64,000 nucleotides of DNA from Neofusicoccum parvum (Eukaryota > Ascomycota > Dothideomycetes > Botryosphaeriales > Botryosphaeriaceae), in contig CP087223.1 in assembly GCA_020912385.1 (NCBI GenBank), positions 248,001 to 312,000 of the forward strand, read 5' to 3'. How positions within the stretch are numbered: the stretch's first letter is position 1; each line of letters begins with the position of its first letter. The notes beneath the pieces are model-generated. The model was not told where the DNA came from, ran no database searches, and saw only the letters and a list, made by a program, of their open reading frames with translations. Below, one piece after another: positions 1 through 10,869 of this stretch. The position numbers and the translations under genes are program-made.

Positions 1-1290
1 TTGTGGTAGCGCGGTATGAGCTAAAATGGCTTGAATAGGAGCTATCACGTTGATATCTTGGAAGTACCAACCATGTCTTTGACGAGAATATCCATCGTCA
101 ACTAATTCCCTTCGTTATACCGGTAATCTCCATAGCGAGCGCAGGTACAGTCCCACAATACGATCAGCCTCCTTCATACCCTTGAAATGTTCAAGGAGAC
201 AATGATGTCTGAAATCTGACTGATGCAACCCAATCCGTCACACATCCATATGATAACCACCACCTTCCTTCTCGTCCATGTTCTCGACATCGCCTTCATC
301 CTTTGTAGAGTCATCATCACTCTCATAGATATTGTTTCTATCCTCTCTTAAATCCTCCGAGGCAGCCAACACTGAAAAACGCTGGCACGGTTTGTTCCAA
401 CATCAAGACCGTCAAACGTGCTTTCGGAGCCGCCTCTAGGAGGTCTGCGCCCACATCACAGTCCCACATATCGCCGAACAGAGACTCACCAAGGCAAGGC
501 CCCGGCGTGGCCCACATCTCGTTGCCCATGAGAATATCCACTGCCGGCTCTAGGCACGGCCATTGCCGCATCTTCGCCCAGATCAGCAAGGCGAGCAGGT
601 GGTGGTGGAAAAACCTCCGAGCGAAACGGATGGTGGTGTCGGCGGGGAACTGCAAGGGCCGTCGCCGGATGGGTTGCTTCTCGCCCCCCGCGACAACCGA
701 GAACGGCAAGGAGATCAATCGTATCCCCTCAGATGCGGTCAGCTGCTTAACGGGTAGATGAGACGGAGTAGGTCGTTGATATCCGTATCGCGGATCAGCC
801 ATGTAGCCTCTGCAGGGAGTGTTCGCCGGGACTTGCTTTGAACCCGCCGTTGTACACTTGTGTGCAGAGTGACTTGATACGGTTCAGGAGACTCTCGCTC
901 TTTGGGATAAACAATATCATTTCTGTTGCTTGTAGTAGTAAGGTTGAGGGAACTAAAAAATAAATAACACAGTCCGCCGGGAGAAATATAAAACGAGGTG
1001 GTCCGTTTTAAATAATAGAGAGGTACGTAGCGAGTAAGGAGCTTCAATCAGACATACAGAAGGAGGGAGGAAGAGTGATAGATAAAGATGACGGTGAACA
1101 GAGGACCAAGGAGATCTCAGTAGGTATAAGCATGCTTATTGTTACGGCGCAGCCTCCACAGGTTGAGGAAATCAGAAGACGACCCCGCAGGCCGCGAAGG
1201 AACGCGAAAGCCAAGTGGGTCAGCATCACGTGACCCCTGCGATCAGTCAGGATCCACCCGCTCAGTTACTGAGCCTAGAGGTATAACTGA
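1..1290. other. Left-edge stretch, mostly without recognisable genes
   Basis: Apart from one short open frame on the minus strand (338-802), I see no recognisable coding region, RNA gene or repeat. The sequence has no long frame with conserved motifs on either strand. Confidence 0.4.
338..802 (-). CDS. Hypothetical protein, 154 codons, unrecognised
   Basis: This is a single uninterrupted frame with an ATG start at 802. I recognise no domain. The middle is basic and aromatic (RFARRFFHHH) and the C-terminal half is hydrophobic and acidic (GESLFGDMWDCDVGADLLEA). There is no signal peptide, and no intron signals are needed to keep it open. It lies next to LINE-derived DNA and could be a relic or a chance frame. 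Confidence 0.25.
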   Translation of the reverse strand: MADPRYGYQRPTPSHLPVKQLTASEGIRLISLPFSVVAGGEKQPIRRRPLQFPADTTIRFARRFFHHHLLALLIWAKMRQWPCLEPAVDILMGNEMWATPGPCLGESLFGDMWDCDVGADLLEAAPKARLTVLMLEQTVPAFFSVGCLGGFKRG

Positions 1291-1420
1291 TCCACTCTCC
1301 TAATAGGCAGGTCGGACTCAATCGATATCCTACACGCAGAACTACAGGCAATTCAACAGGCTGTAGCCCTAGTGCATGGCACGTGGTCTGCGGAAGCCGT
1401 CGCCTCGCGTCAGGATAGAT
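1291..1420 (+). pseudogene. RNase H-like scrap of another non-LTR retrotransposon
   Basis: The plus strand reads LHAELQAIQQAVALVHGTW, which resembles the conserved AEL-x-A-I helix of retroelement RNase H domains. The frame is open for only about 40 codons, from a stop at 1288-1290 to a TAG at 1418-1420. It ends exactly where the tail of the minus-strand LINE begins, so the LINE may have inserted into an older element. The match is short, so the call is tentative. Confidence 0.4.
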
Positions 1421-3628
1421 AGATAGATAAATTCATTTCTTCCCGATATAGCTCCCTTACGGGTCCATGCGGGGCTGGCTATCTGCAATTATTTTACATG
1501 AGGGGGAAAACCATGTTTACCAGGCAAAAACCCCTCCTCTCTACTCAGGTATGTCTTCCTCTCCTTATTCCGTTTTTCCTGTTTACCAGTAGTGGCTGCT
1601 GTGGCAGCCCTTCATTCAATCGCTAGTGTACCCTTTCAGTCTTCGTACCAGTCCTCCTGGTAGTCCTCCTGGTGGTCCTCCTGATGGTCTTCCTGGTGAT
1701 CCTCCTGGTGGTCCTCCTGGAACATTTCCTTGGCTAGGCTGAACTGGTTTAGAAGCCCCGTGCGCAGGAACCATACTGTCGCTGCCTTAATCCCCTTCTT
1801 TGTGGAGAGGAGGGAGTGGTAGTCTGTAGTTCCCGCCTCTTGTAGCATTTGTGCCCTTCCCTGCTGGAAGTGGTGGCAGAAGAGAAGGATGTGCTTTGGG
1901 GTCTGCCTCTGCCACCCACACGGGCAGGCTGGGCTGGGGTGTCCCGGTACCTTGCGTCTGAAGAGAAAGTCCTCCAGTCCAATATTCTCTGTACGTAGTA
2001 GGATGGCGATTGTGCTGAGTGGTTTAGATAGCTCCTTGTGTAGGTCTCTAAGCCTTGGGGTCCAATCCGTGTTCAGGGCTACTGGCTTGTTTCTTCTTTC
2101 TTGATTGATATGCGTGGTCCATTGCTCCCTCCATATTTCCTTAAATGCCATGTGGATTCTGGCTTTCTCAGGGAGCTTCCTGGTGTTGGGTTTGCTGCTT
2201 TCTATAAGGGAGTTGATTCTCTTGTGAAGTCGTACTCTCCTGGCTGGGCCAGCTGCGCCCTTAGCCTTTAGCACCGCTTTGGCTATGTCCTTGATGTCCT
2301 GGCATGTCCTCTCTGTTACTTTAGCTACCGGATTCTCCTTGGCGCGGAGTGCCTGGGTGAGGGCAAGTTCATCCAGATATAGTGGGAGAGGGGGGATTCC
2401 TGTTTCATGTTCTAGGACTTTGGTGTTGGTGGATTTATACGCTCCAGAGATGTTGCGGAGGCACGTGTTCTGGATCTTTTCTAGTGGTTTGCTTGCCGTT
2501 TTACGCCATCCTGGGGTTCCCTCTGGGGTATGCCACACCCCACAGCCGTAGGTGAGGACTGGCCTGACTACTGCTGTGTAGATATGTCGAGCTTTCGCGA
2601 AAGAGGCCCCCCAGGTGGATGCTGCAAGCCTGGATAGAGAGGTATACTGTTTAGCAGCCTTTGTGGCAGTTTCCTTTATGTGGGGTCCCCATCGTAGTTT
2701 GCTGTCTACGTGAATTCCTAGGATCTTTACTGTTGGTTCCGGTTTTCCTCCAAATCCTGGGATGCGGATTTTTGCATTCATATTGAATTTCTTTGGCCTT
2801 CTTGTGAAGTGAGTAAGGTGGTACTTGTCGGGTGCAAATGTTGATCCGTGGGTTGCCGCCCATTGTATGCATGTTTTATTCGCTTCCTCTAGCGTTCTGC
2901 AGTTTTGCTCTGTGGATCTACTAAATGTAAGGATGTTGGTGTCATCAACGAATCCTAGGGGAAATGTGCTGCCCCTGCGTAGCTTGGTAAGAAGGTTGGA
3001 GGCGAAGAAGAGGTAGAGAATTGGAGATAATGAGGATCCTTGTAGGATACCATTTGAGGTTTTAATTGGCGGGCTGGTAAAGTCTCCAAAGGATAATTGT
3101 GTGGTGCGGTTCTGTAGAAAGGAGCGGGTGAATCTCTCTATCCAGACTGGTAGCCTTGCCATTCTAATATTGTGGAGGAGCCTCTTGTGGGAGACCCGGT
3201 CGTATGCCCCGGTTATGTCCAGGCTAAGTACTGAAGCCACCAGTCTTTGGTCCTGTGCCCAGACTGTATGGATTTGTTCCGTTAGGAGGTTAAGTGCTAC
3301 TACAGCAGATCTGTTTCTTCTTGCACCCATTTGTAGGTCAGGGAGTAGGCTATACATCTCAGTTGCCTGGGAGATCCTATCCGCTACGATTTTCTCAAGT
3401 AGTTTGCCAAGCGTGTTGAGTAGGGCAATTGGTCTATATGCCTTAGCTTTGGTGTAGTCTTCTCTTTGTGGCTTCTTTAGGACAACTGTGGTTGAGCACT
3501 TGAACTGTCTAGGGTGGTAGGAGAGTGTGAGGCATCCCTGGAATACGTTGGTGAGGGGCTTTACTAGTGTGTGCGCACACTGTTTTAGGAATCTATTAAC
3601 TATTTTGTCTGGGCCTGGCGCCTTAAAC
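1414..3628 (-). mobile_element. 5'-truncated Tad-like LINE
   Basis: The 3' end is marked by a GATA-rich tail (GATAGATAGATAGATAAATT on the plus strand at 1414). This is followed by a 3' UTR whose sequence recurs at 31776-31900 in the second LINE (shared CTCCCTTACGGGTCCATGCG). The coding part runs leftwards from about 3628 and lacks the ORF1 protein, the endonuclease and the start of ORF2. The 5' break falls at the first conserved RT motif. I found no target-site duplication, so the 5' flank may have been deleted later. The element ends about 65 bp beyond the stop codon of the P450 gene. Confidence 0.9.
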
Positions 3629-3630
3629 CC
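1636..3630 (-). pseudogene. LINE ORF2 fragment: reverse transcriptase plus zinc-knuckle C-terminus
   Basis: The frame stays open for about 660 codons, from 3630 down to the stop at 1636, with no internal stops. It begins at the RT motif KAPGPDKI and continues with NRTTQLSFGDF, GILQGSSLSPILY and the catalytic FVDD box (YxDD variant). Near the C-terminus is a CCHC-like knuckle (CPCGW, then H and C in KHILLFC). The protein ends in five near-perfect QEDH repeats encoded by a 12-bp tandem repeat at about 1640-1725. I see no RNase H domain between the RT and the knuckle, although many Tad-like elements have one. It is a fragment because the first half of ORF2 is missing. Confidence 0.88.
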
Positions 3631-3695
3631 TCACTATATCATGTATATAAAATACTACCAAGGCCGCCAACAGTCCTGCAATGATACACCGTCCT

Positions 3696-5741
3696 TCATG
3701 GCCCCTGCCTGCGCCTGAGGCCCACCTTCCACGAACCGTCCTTGAACTGCATGGTGATGTACTGCCGGTAGTCAATCGCCTGGTTCGCCATCTCGTCGAA
3801 GTCGTACCGCGCAAACAGGTTGGCGGCGACCATGCGCATCTCCGCCCACGCGAAGCTGTCCACCGCATCAGTCAGTGCAATGCCAAGCTGGCATCTGCGT
3901 CCGAGGAGACTCACTTGATCCCGATGCAGGAGTGCTTGCCCGCCGAGAACGGATAGTAAGCCGCCATGCTGTCCACGGCCCCTCGAGTCAGCGCACTGCC
4001 GCGGCGAGAGCGGGCGAAGCTCAACTTACTCCGGCGCCGGTGCCCCCTCGCGGCGATCGTCGTCCAGCCAGCGCTCGGGCCAGAACCGCTCCGGCTCCGG
4101 CCAGAACTGCGGGTTGCGGTGCAGATCGCGGTACGACGCGGACACCACGGTGCCCGGCGGGAGGCTGTATCCCACGAGGTTCACCCACTGCTTCCCGGTC
4201 CGACGGCCCATCTCCGACGCGATCGGGTGCAGCCGGAGGTTCTCCTTGAGGCACGCATTGAGGTACCCGTACTGCCGGTCGAGACGCACGGTTCTGCCGT
4301 CGACGACCGGGTCGTCGGGTCCCAGGACCGGCAGGCTGCGGAGAAGCTTCTGCTTGACCGCCGGGTTCTGCACGAGCTCGAGGAACAGGCACGCAATCGT
4401 CCCCGACGTCGTTTCGGACCCGGCGAGCAGCAGCTCCGACATCTGATCGACGATGTCCCTCGTGTTCATGCGCACGCCCGTGTCCGGCCGCGCGCCCTCC
4501 TCGATGAAATGCTGCAGGACGTCCGCCCGTCCCGCTTCCGGCCTCGCGGCGCGCTTCTCCACAACGACGTCGATGGCCTTGCAGCGTCAGCGCAGCTCCC
4601 GCGAGCGCGGCCGCGAAAGGCGTACCTTGACCATCTCGGCCGGCCAGTCGAACTTCAGGTCGACCCCGAGGCTGCGGAGAAACCGCTTGACGTAGACGTT
4701 CTGGCCCGGCTCGTCAGGAACGGGCATCGGCCGCCGCCTGCGTGCCGAGCGCTCACCTGGTATCTCTTGGTCATCCCGTCGAAGATGGCGTGCGGTATCA
4801 TCTTCCACGCCTTCTCGTCGGCGCCCTCCTCGGCCCCTTTCTGGGGGTTGGTCTGCCCGAAACCCCGCCCGAACGAGCTCTCTCCCATGCTGCCCCGGCG
4901 TGCGTGTCAGCGCGTCCCTGACCCGCGGCGAAGGAGAGCGCTTACATGTCCAGCGCAACGTTGTGCAGATCGTCCATCAGGTCGACGGTGGCGCCGCGCG
5001 GATCGTCGTCCCCCTTGCCGCCGAGGACGGCTTCGTACTTCGCGATCAAGTCTCCGATGCTCTTTGCGAAGTAGCTTTCCAGCTTGTCCACGTACGAGAC
5101 GGTGAATGCCGGCGAGAGAAAGCGCTTGAGGCGCCTGTGCGGCTCCGGACGGCTGCCGAGCATTAGCCCACGCCAGCGAAGGCCGGTGGAGTGGTTGCTT
5201 ACATCTCGCCGAAAAGACCGGGCGCAAAGCGGTCCCGTGAGATCTCCGCGTACATCGTGACCTTTGGCAGGTCTATGGTGGAGAGAATCTGCTGCATCGC
5301 CGTCTTGTCCGCGATCCAGACCTGCCTTGGGCCGAGGCGGACAACGCTGCCGTACTTTCGGTGCGCGTTCTCGGCAACCTTCCAGATGTTCCCGGTGGCA
5401 AAGCCGTAGCGGAGATGCATCGTCGTGAACGGAGCGTACCATGGACCTGGAATCTGCGAAAGAGGAGATCTCAGAGCCTTCCAGGTGCTCGCTAGACGGT
5501 TGATCAGTAGTAACGACAGGATCAGGGCCACCGCAGCCCCCACAACATGTGGCGAAACAAGGGATCCCTTCCATCCATTGGCCAGGCTTAAAGCCATGGC
5601 GGTTGTGTCCTCCGTGCCGATGGTAGAGGCATCCATGGCGAATGAGCCTAAGAACAAAGCGGTGACTTTTCTTTTGGAGAAATGAACTCTTTCTGGCAAC
5701 GGGAAGGATCTCAACCAGTCGCGCCAGTTATATACATCCAT
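3696..5741 (-). CDS. Cytochrome P450 monooxygenase, seven exons
   Basis: The model joins 5741-5203, 5152-4946, 4889-4757, 4700-4626, 4577-4030, 3968-3915 and 3855-3696 on the minus strand, giving 571 residues. All six introns are 48-61 bp and have GT-AG ends. An N-terminal membrane anchor lies at about 60-80, followed by the proline-rich hinge SQIPGPWYAPF. The I-helix motif AGSETTSG is at about 369, the K-helix E-x-x-R (KENLRLHP) at about 432, and the heme loop FSAGKHSCIG has its Cys near 515. In the heme loop a His replaces the usual Arg, which some fungal P450s also show. An internal Met near residue 36 could be the true start. Family members oxidise small molecules at the ER membrane; the substrate cannot be read from sequence. 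All motifs are intact, unlike its neighbours, so it may be the survivor of a decayed biosynthetic cluster. Confidence 0.93.
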
Positions 5742-6179
5742 ACGACAAGCCCAATCCGCGTCTCCTTTGGCAAGACCGCACTTACGGCCACATCCCGATG
5801 TATCACTGGCCCGGCTCTACTCGGTATCTGGGTCCAAGACATTGCCCTACTTGCTCGTGTAGTCCGCTTCCTCTTTTCGTGTGCCAACCTTGAACGCTGG
5901 GAGAGTGGCAGGCTGCCCAAGACCGTAGCGAGACACGGATGTCGCTTCCTTTTCCCACGTTCAGTTTAGCCTCAGCATAAATGGACCAAGGCCGGTGTTG
6001 CGGACGCACCTGTACATAAAATCATGAGGGCGCGATCCACGGTCAGGCAAGTCATCGCTGAATCTTTTGGCGGTCGATGGCAGGCCGGGGAAACCTAGTC
6101 GTAGCGGCCGAACTGTGCCATCGAGCGGATCCGCCGGACGATCACACCTTCGATATCCATCTCCACCGCACGGCGTGTC
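5742..6179. other. Intergenic, between P450 and desaturase relic
   Basis: I see nothing recognisable here. It would hold the promoter of the P450 (leftwards) and possibly that of the former desaturase gene (rightwards). Confidence 0.4.
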
Positions 6180-7225
6180 ACGAGGATGAAATGGAGTTCG
6201 TCCGCCTTGGAAGGTATACCATCTGGTACACTGGCATGCCATCAATCAAGCAGGAGCTACCTCCTATCATGGAGATGGAAGGCAGTGACGGCGGGAGTGC
6301 GCCGCAGGAAATACCAGAGACTGGTGACAAAGTATGCCCTTACGATGGATACTTACGTGCCATGTTCCCGCGGTCATGTTTCGACCGTTCAACTCTTACC
6401 TCGTTTGCTTATCTCTTGCGCGACGTGATCTACGCGGCACTCCCGCTCACCTGGCGCTTAATGTAGCAAAGAAGATGATCGTATGAAGCGTAAGATTCTT
6501 GGCACGGTGTCGTGAGGACGGTAGAGAAGGTGCCCGTTAACCGATCCTACCACGCTAACTGTGGACGGAATGGCATGTATTGATATGCTTCCCCACATTT
6601 AAGATAGACCCTATCCAAGCCCGACCGGCTCGGGTCGCTGCTTGGGCCGTCTACGGAGTCTTGCGGGGTTTCGTGGGCACGGGCCTGTGGATCATCGGGC
6701 ACGAATGCGGGCACGCCACGTTCTCACCAAGCACAACGGTCAACAACGTGACCGGCTGAAACCCCCAGATCCTGCAGTCGAACTTGGGGCTGGTCGCCAT
6801 GGCGTCCTTGCTCCGGGGGCCGAGGACAGCGCTGGGCTTCTGGCGCGTCGCGCTGCACGGAAGAACAAGGACTCCTGACGCTCCGACGCGCTTGATGGCT
6901 GACCTCCAGGCCCGCAGTCGCCGCAACCTATCCACACCACATCCATCCTCTCGTCCCCCGCGTTTCCGAGATGGCATGGCCGTTCACCGAGGGCTCTCCC
7001 TGCACCGTCGACCGCGGCCTTGGGTTCGTCGGGCGGCACTTCTTCCGCGAGATCATCGACTGCCGTGTTGCGCACCACCTCTCCCCCCGGATTCCCTTCT
7101 ACAGAGCCGAGGAGGCAACTCGCGCCGTTGTGCCGTTGCCGGGACCACTTTATCGCCAAGAGAAGCAGCAGTCTTTCCTGGGCGCTCTCTACTCCGCTCA
7201 TCGCGTATGCGCCTCAGCGGCGGAC
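6180..7225 (+). pseudogene. FAD2-type (delta-12 like) fatty-acid desaturase relic
   Basis: Pieces of a membrane desaturase occur in order on the plus strand but in different frames. An N-terminal piece reads FPRSCFDRSTLTSFAYLLRD (about 6361-6420). The first histidine box follows as WIIGHECGHATFSPS (about 6690-6735). The C-terminal piece has TVDRGLGFVGRHFF, RVAHHLSPRIPFY and SFLGALYSA (about 7005-7195). Known FAD2-like proteins carry HECGH, a second box and a third HVxHH box. Here the second box is gone and the first His of the third box is Arg. A repeat end (6461-6585) sits between the first two pieces, and the reading frame breaks again at a TGA near 6757. The gene cannot make an active enzyme. 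Confidence 0.85.
6461..6585. repeat. End fragment of the 48.1-kb foldback element family
   Basis: This stretch shares the order AAGATTCTTGGCACGGTGT, GGTGCCC, GATCC and CGCTAACT with both terminal inverted repeats of the element at 48110-48772. It interrupts the desaturase relic between its N-terminal piece and the HECGH piece. Confidence 0.65.
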
Positions 7226-7689
7226 GCTGGCAGCTCCGGAGTGGTGCCGTGGGTCCCGTCAAAGCCGTGCGCCAAGGGCGGAGCAGCGCAAGGGGCAGGT
7301 GTCCAGGCCGGCGGGGAAGTCGGTGTACCAAAGCGCGCGGGGATCGTCCGTGCGTCCCGGACCACGATGCGTCAAGTGGAACCCGATGTTTCGGGACGGC
7401 CGTGCCCCGGTGCGGATGGAGTTTTGGAGTCCGGGGTCCTGCTGCGGTCTCTCCTCTTCGGGCCATGCGGACCCAGTCGCACGTCTCGGCCGCGAGGGTC
7501 GGAGCTTGGCTCACCGCGGCCGGGAGCCTGTTTCAACGGCGAGGCCGAGGGCTCGCAGGGAAAGGTAGGATGATGCTGCTGTTCCCAGCAACCGCCATCG
7601 CTAAAATGAACTTCAGCGAACCCCTGCATACCGCCTAGACGGTGCGAAAGAGCCCGAGATCGGCATCTGCTGCAAGGCTGTTCGAATCG

Positions 7690-8400
7690 AACCATGAACT
7701 CTGCCCGGGTGGACCGTGGTGAGGATCCGTCGCCGCCGCCTCTGACCGCTTACTGCCGGGACGACGAAATGTTGAAATCTACAGACCACAGGCCCACGCT
7801 GGTAGCGCTCCACAGGCTGTGTGGAGGTTCGTACTGGGAAGCTTGCATTGTTATTTCCAGAGGCTGTGCCATGACGAAAACCACCAGCGGCATCCTCTGC
7901 AACCCGCGTTTGACGTGGGATGTCTGGCGGACGGTCAGGGTCCTGCTGCGCGAGAATTTTCCCAACAGGCCGCTGCACGCCGCTGGCTTCGCTCTCGGGG
8001 CCAACATCTCGACAAAAGCAAGTGTTCTATCCGTAGATCCGGGTAGGGAGCTCTCGGAGTGACGGAGAAGCAGTACCTTGGCGAGGAAGGTGAGGCGTGC
8101 TGCCTCAGGGCTGCCGCTGTTTGTGCGGATCCGTGGAACCTCGAAGCCGTCCATTTGCAGCTGGCTGAGCCTACATATCCACTCCAGGTTCGTGGGCACC
8201 AGCATGGAAGAACTTGTTCAGAGGTGCGGACACTGGCACGCAGCATCGTCACCGATCATGCATAGCCCACAGGCACTGCAGGCACGCGGAAGCTATCCTA
8301 CCAAACCACAAAACAGCGCGATGTCCTCCCGCGGCCATCTCGGGTGATCTGAGCTGGGCGGGGGAAGGCGGTTCGTCAAGCCGGCAACACCCCTCCCTCC
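7690..8400 (+). pseudogene. EMB8-like alpha/beta-hydrolase relic
   Basis: The plus-strand fragments follow the EMB8/YheT-type hydrolase order: PTLVALHRLCGGS, then VISRGCAMTKTTSGILCN, FPNRPLHAAGFALGANI, YLGEEGEACCLRAAAVCADP, VGTSMEELVQ and finally HLG-stop-SELGGGRRFVKP. The frames shift between blocks. About 20 residues are missing after the first block. The nucleophile elbow reads GFALG instead of G-x-S-x-G, so the catalytic Ser is lost. A TGA at 8345-8347 stands where the family has Trp, a G-to-A change. Hydrolases of this type occur in several fungal polyketide clusters. Confidence 0.8.
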
Positions 8401-8889
8401 ACCTGTCCGAGCTCGATTCCGCTGCCGAGACGCAAAGGCGGGCTTGCCGAGGACGTCTGGGCCGTCGCGTTTTTGACTGTGGCGGAGCCGACGCCAACAC
8501 TGCCCGCTGCAGCGCAACGCAAGCCTGGGTCTCGCACGAGCCACTGGTGTGCAATCCCGTCCGCCGAAAGCTGCAGCACGCCCGGGTTATGTGACTGCAT
8601 GACCGTGAACTGGATTTCACGCGGTGGAATAAAGGAGCGTGACCGTTTGTAGTGGCTGCGTCTGGGCTCGCGAGGTCTCGCAGCCGTAATGGGGTCCACA
8701 AGAGGTGGTCTCCTATTAGCGCGATTAGACGTAAATCCTCGCTTCTAGGGTATTTACATGACAACGCCTTCCTATTGGCCGTCTTGTTTCAACTCTTATC
8801 CGGGTGGAGCACGCTAATAAAAGATACCCTGTAGATCACAGCACTACACGATAGCGATACGACGCTAGCGCCGCCTGAATCAGCACAAT
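8401..8889. other. Gap between two relics
   Basis: There is no recognisable gene. A minus-strand frame at 8376-8699 has some protein-like composition, but I cannot assign it and it overlaps the hydrolase tail. Confidence 0.35.
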
Positions 8890-9700
8890 GCATTACCAGC
8901 GTCACAGTCCACTCGCAGCACTTGCGGCATTTTTCACCGCTCTCGTATTACTCTACCGTGCTGATTCAGAGTCGTCTTGTAACCGGACTGCTGATTCCCG
9001 ATTCGGACTCATGTCCTGGAAGCACGCAGTGCAGCAGCTCCAGACGAGGGGGCCTTGGTCGGGTTCCGTCGAAACGGCGCGTGCATTGGGTATATCAGTC
9101 CGTTTCTCCGCAGCCTAGATGGCGCACCGTTGCAAATCTACGATGGGGTGATGGATTTCCTCCCGAGACATCCTCTCTTGGGACTGCAGAAGGGCTATCT
9201 AGAACGATTTATTGCTGGTTCGTCTGCTCGAAGACAGATTCGCCTATCTTGTTTACCTGCCAGAGCGCAGGCACATCATTCAAGTCCTGCACGAAGATCC
9301 GACAACAAAAGCAGGGTGAGGCTAGGGGAGAAAGTCATCAAGGTAGAGCAGAGGGAGAACCCAGTTACCGTAAATACTGAGCGGTCCACTTATTCCGGAA
9401 GCATTGTCGTCGGAGTAGATGGAACATACAGTAGCGTAAGGCCATAAATGTTCCGCCCCGCACCGAATCTGAACCCCTGCACGCCCTCGGGGGCGGGAAG
9501 GTAATGGTTAGCGAAGCCTTCCGCTCCGACTCGCCGCTGAGAGTGCATCGCAGGCCGGTCGCCATGCGCTTTCGCCCGTCTCTTTGGCATGTCGCCATCA
9601 CGCAGCGAGTTCGGCCCTGGAACAAACACGATAGTCTTTAAACGCAACCACATCTATCTTGCGCTCGGCGGGGCAGCCGGGCGGGTCTCACGATGCCTTT
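8890..9700 (+). pseudogene. FAD-dependent monooxygenase relic
   Basis: The plus strand contains PLLGLQKGYLERFIAG, then KVIKVEQRENPVTVNTERST and GSIVVGVDGTYSSVR. The last piece matches the conserved G-A-D-G-x-x-S-x-V-R stretch of PaxM-type flavin monooxygenases, with the usual Ala replaced by Val. A further piece, FGPGTNTIVFKRNHIYLALG, lies near 9610-9670 in a shifted frame. The N-terminal GxGxxG nucleotide-binding fold is not recognisable and the frames are broken. It shares orientation with the two relics before it. Confidence 0.72.
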
Positions 9701-9926
9701 AGCACCGGCTGGAGCAACGAGGCTACCTAGATGCGGATAACGTACGCTTCTTACTAGCAAGCTATAGATTAAGGTCACTGCGGAAGCGCTTTGAGTGGTG
9801 GAAATACTACCTTGCGTGTTGCGTTCGGCTCCTCCCTTTCCGGTGCGAGTTCGCCGAGGAGTTTATATTCAATTGGTGAAATAGATCTGTTATCATCTGA
9901 TCGGCGCTACGCCCGGCAATGCATAC
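9701..9926. other. Short gap ending in LTR target site
   Basis: Nothing recognisable lies here. The last five bases, CATAC (9922-9926), are the left target-site copy of the solo LTR that follows. Confidence 0.5.
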
Positions 9927-10142
9927 TGTCGAACGGCGCGAGAAAGTAAGACACCGCTGGTTTTCTTATTGTTGCTACAGAATCTTGCTATATAGGTGTA
10001 ATGATCGGATTTACGGAAATACGCATAACTAGGGTGAATGACTTGTGCAGGGGTAGGTGTATGGTGTAGTAACAAGGCAAGTAGTAAAACGCATGTGGAA
10101 CAAGGAGGTAAAACACGTGATTGCGGGCCAATGTGGTTGACA
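9927..10142. mobile_element. Solo LTR, copy 1 (216 bp)
   Basis: The sequence begins TGTCGAACGG and ends GGTTGACA, with the TG...CA ends and short inverted termini typical of retrotransposon LTRs. It is flanked by perfect 5-bp direct repeats CATAC (9922-9926 and 10143-10147). It appears identical to the copy at 37022-37237 and is a diverged relative of the one at 29812-30019. No internal retrotransposon sequence is attached, so it is a solo LTR left by recombination. Orientation cannot be decided without the internal region. Confidence 0.92.
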
Positions 10143-10330
10143 CATACCAAGGGGTATCTTTCATTGACGCGTTCCACTTCGATAAAGGTGAAAGTCAGGC
10201 TTTATTAAGGGATATGGTGATTCACGCCGAAATTATGCTGACAAAATATATGCCTCTGACCGCCAGTACAGGCAACTGTCCTGTGATATCTCGGCATGAA
10301 TTTGCTCAACCGTTCTGCTGCTTTGGGGTT

Positions 10331-10358
10331 GGGGGGGGGGGGGGGGGGGGGGGGGGGG
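10331..10358 (+). repeat. Homopolymer of 28 G
   Basis: An uninterrupted run of 28 G lies in otherwise unremarkable DNA. Length calls in such runs are error-prone. Confidence 0.9.
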
Positions 10359-10869
10359 CGCTGCGGTGTTGGTAGTTGGCCCCAGAGGGTCGCGCTGGCA
10401 CACAATGTGCCCAGCAGCTCAGTCACGGCCGGTCATGTAGCGGACATAAGTACAACTCGTCCGTCTAAGCTTTTCCGTCCCCATCTATTTGCCCAGATAC
10501 GCCGAGTGCCACCGCGCACCGGTCCGCAATGGCCGCAGGCCCTCTTGACACCTGCGCCCTTTTGGGCTCCCGCCCACGCCTGTCGTCTCCGTCTCCATCC
10601 TCCTCACTTACGCTATCAACGTCTTCAGAACGCCGCGCTAGCTGTACGGTTCGGTGGTCAGATATAATGACGACCCGACCGAGCCGCTTCCCCGAGTAGT
10701 TTCATCTCTATGATTATTAGTATCGCCCTGCTTTTTGAAGGAGGAAATCTTGTTATAGATAGACATTCTGCTTAATGTATGTATTCTACTACCTTCTTCA
10801 ATCGAAATGTCTCTAATTAAAATACTTAAGTCTACGTTTATAAGAATAAAGCCTTTCTAAAAAGTAATG
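10359..10869. other. Gap with an AT-rich tail
   Basis: No gene is recognised. The last 180 bp (about 10690-10869) are clearly richer in A and T than the rest. Confidence 0.4.

Noticed and set aside
3966..5105. 379-codon plus-strand frame across the P450
   Set aside because: It runs antisense to well-supported exons and introns, has Arg/Pro/Ala-rich composition and no motif. It is a product of high GC at codon third positions.
7660..7700. tRNA-like B box (GTTCGAATC near 7680)
   Set aside because: No A box at the right distance and no cloverleaf could be folded around it.
9927..10142. Reading the 216-bp repeats as MITEs
   Set aside because: TG...CA ends with 5-bp duplications and no extended inverted repeats fit LTRs better than DNA-transposon MITEs.
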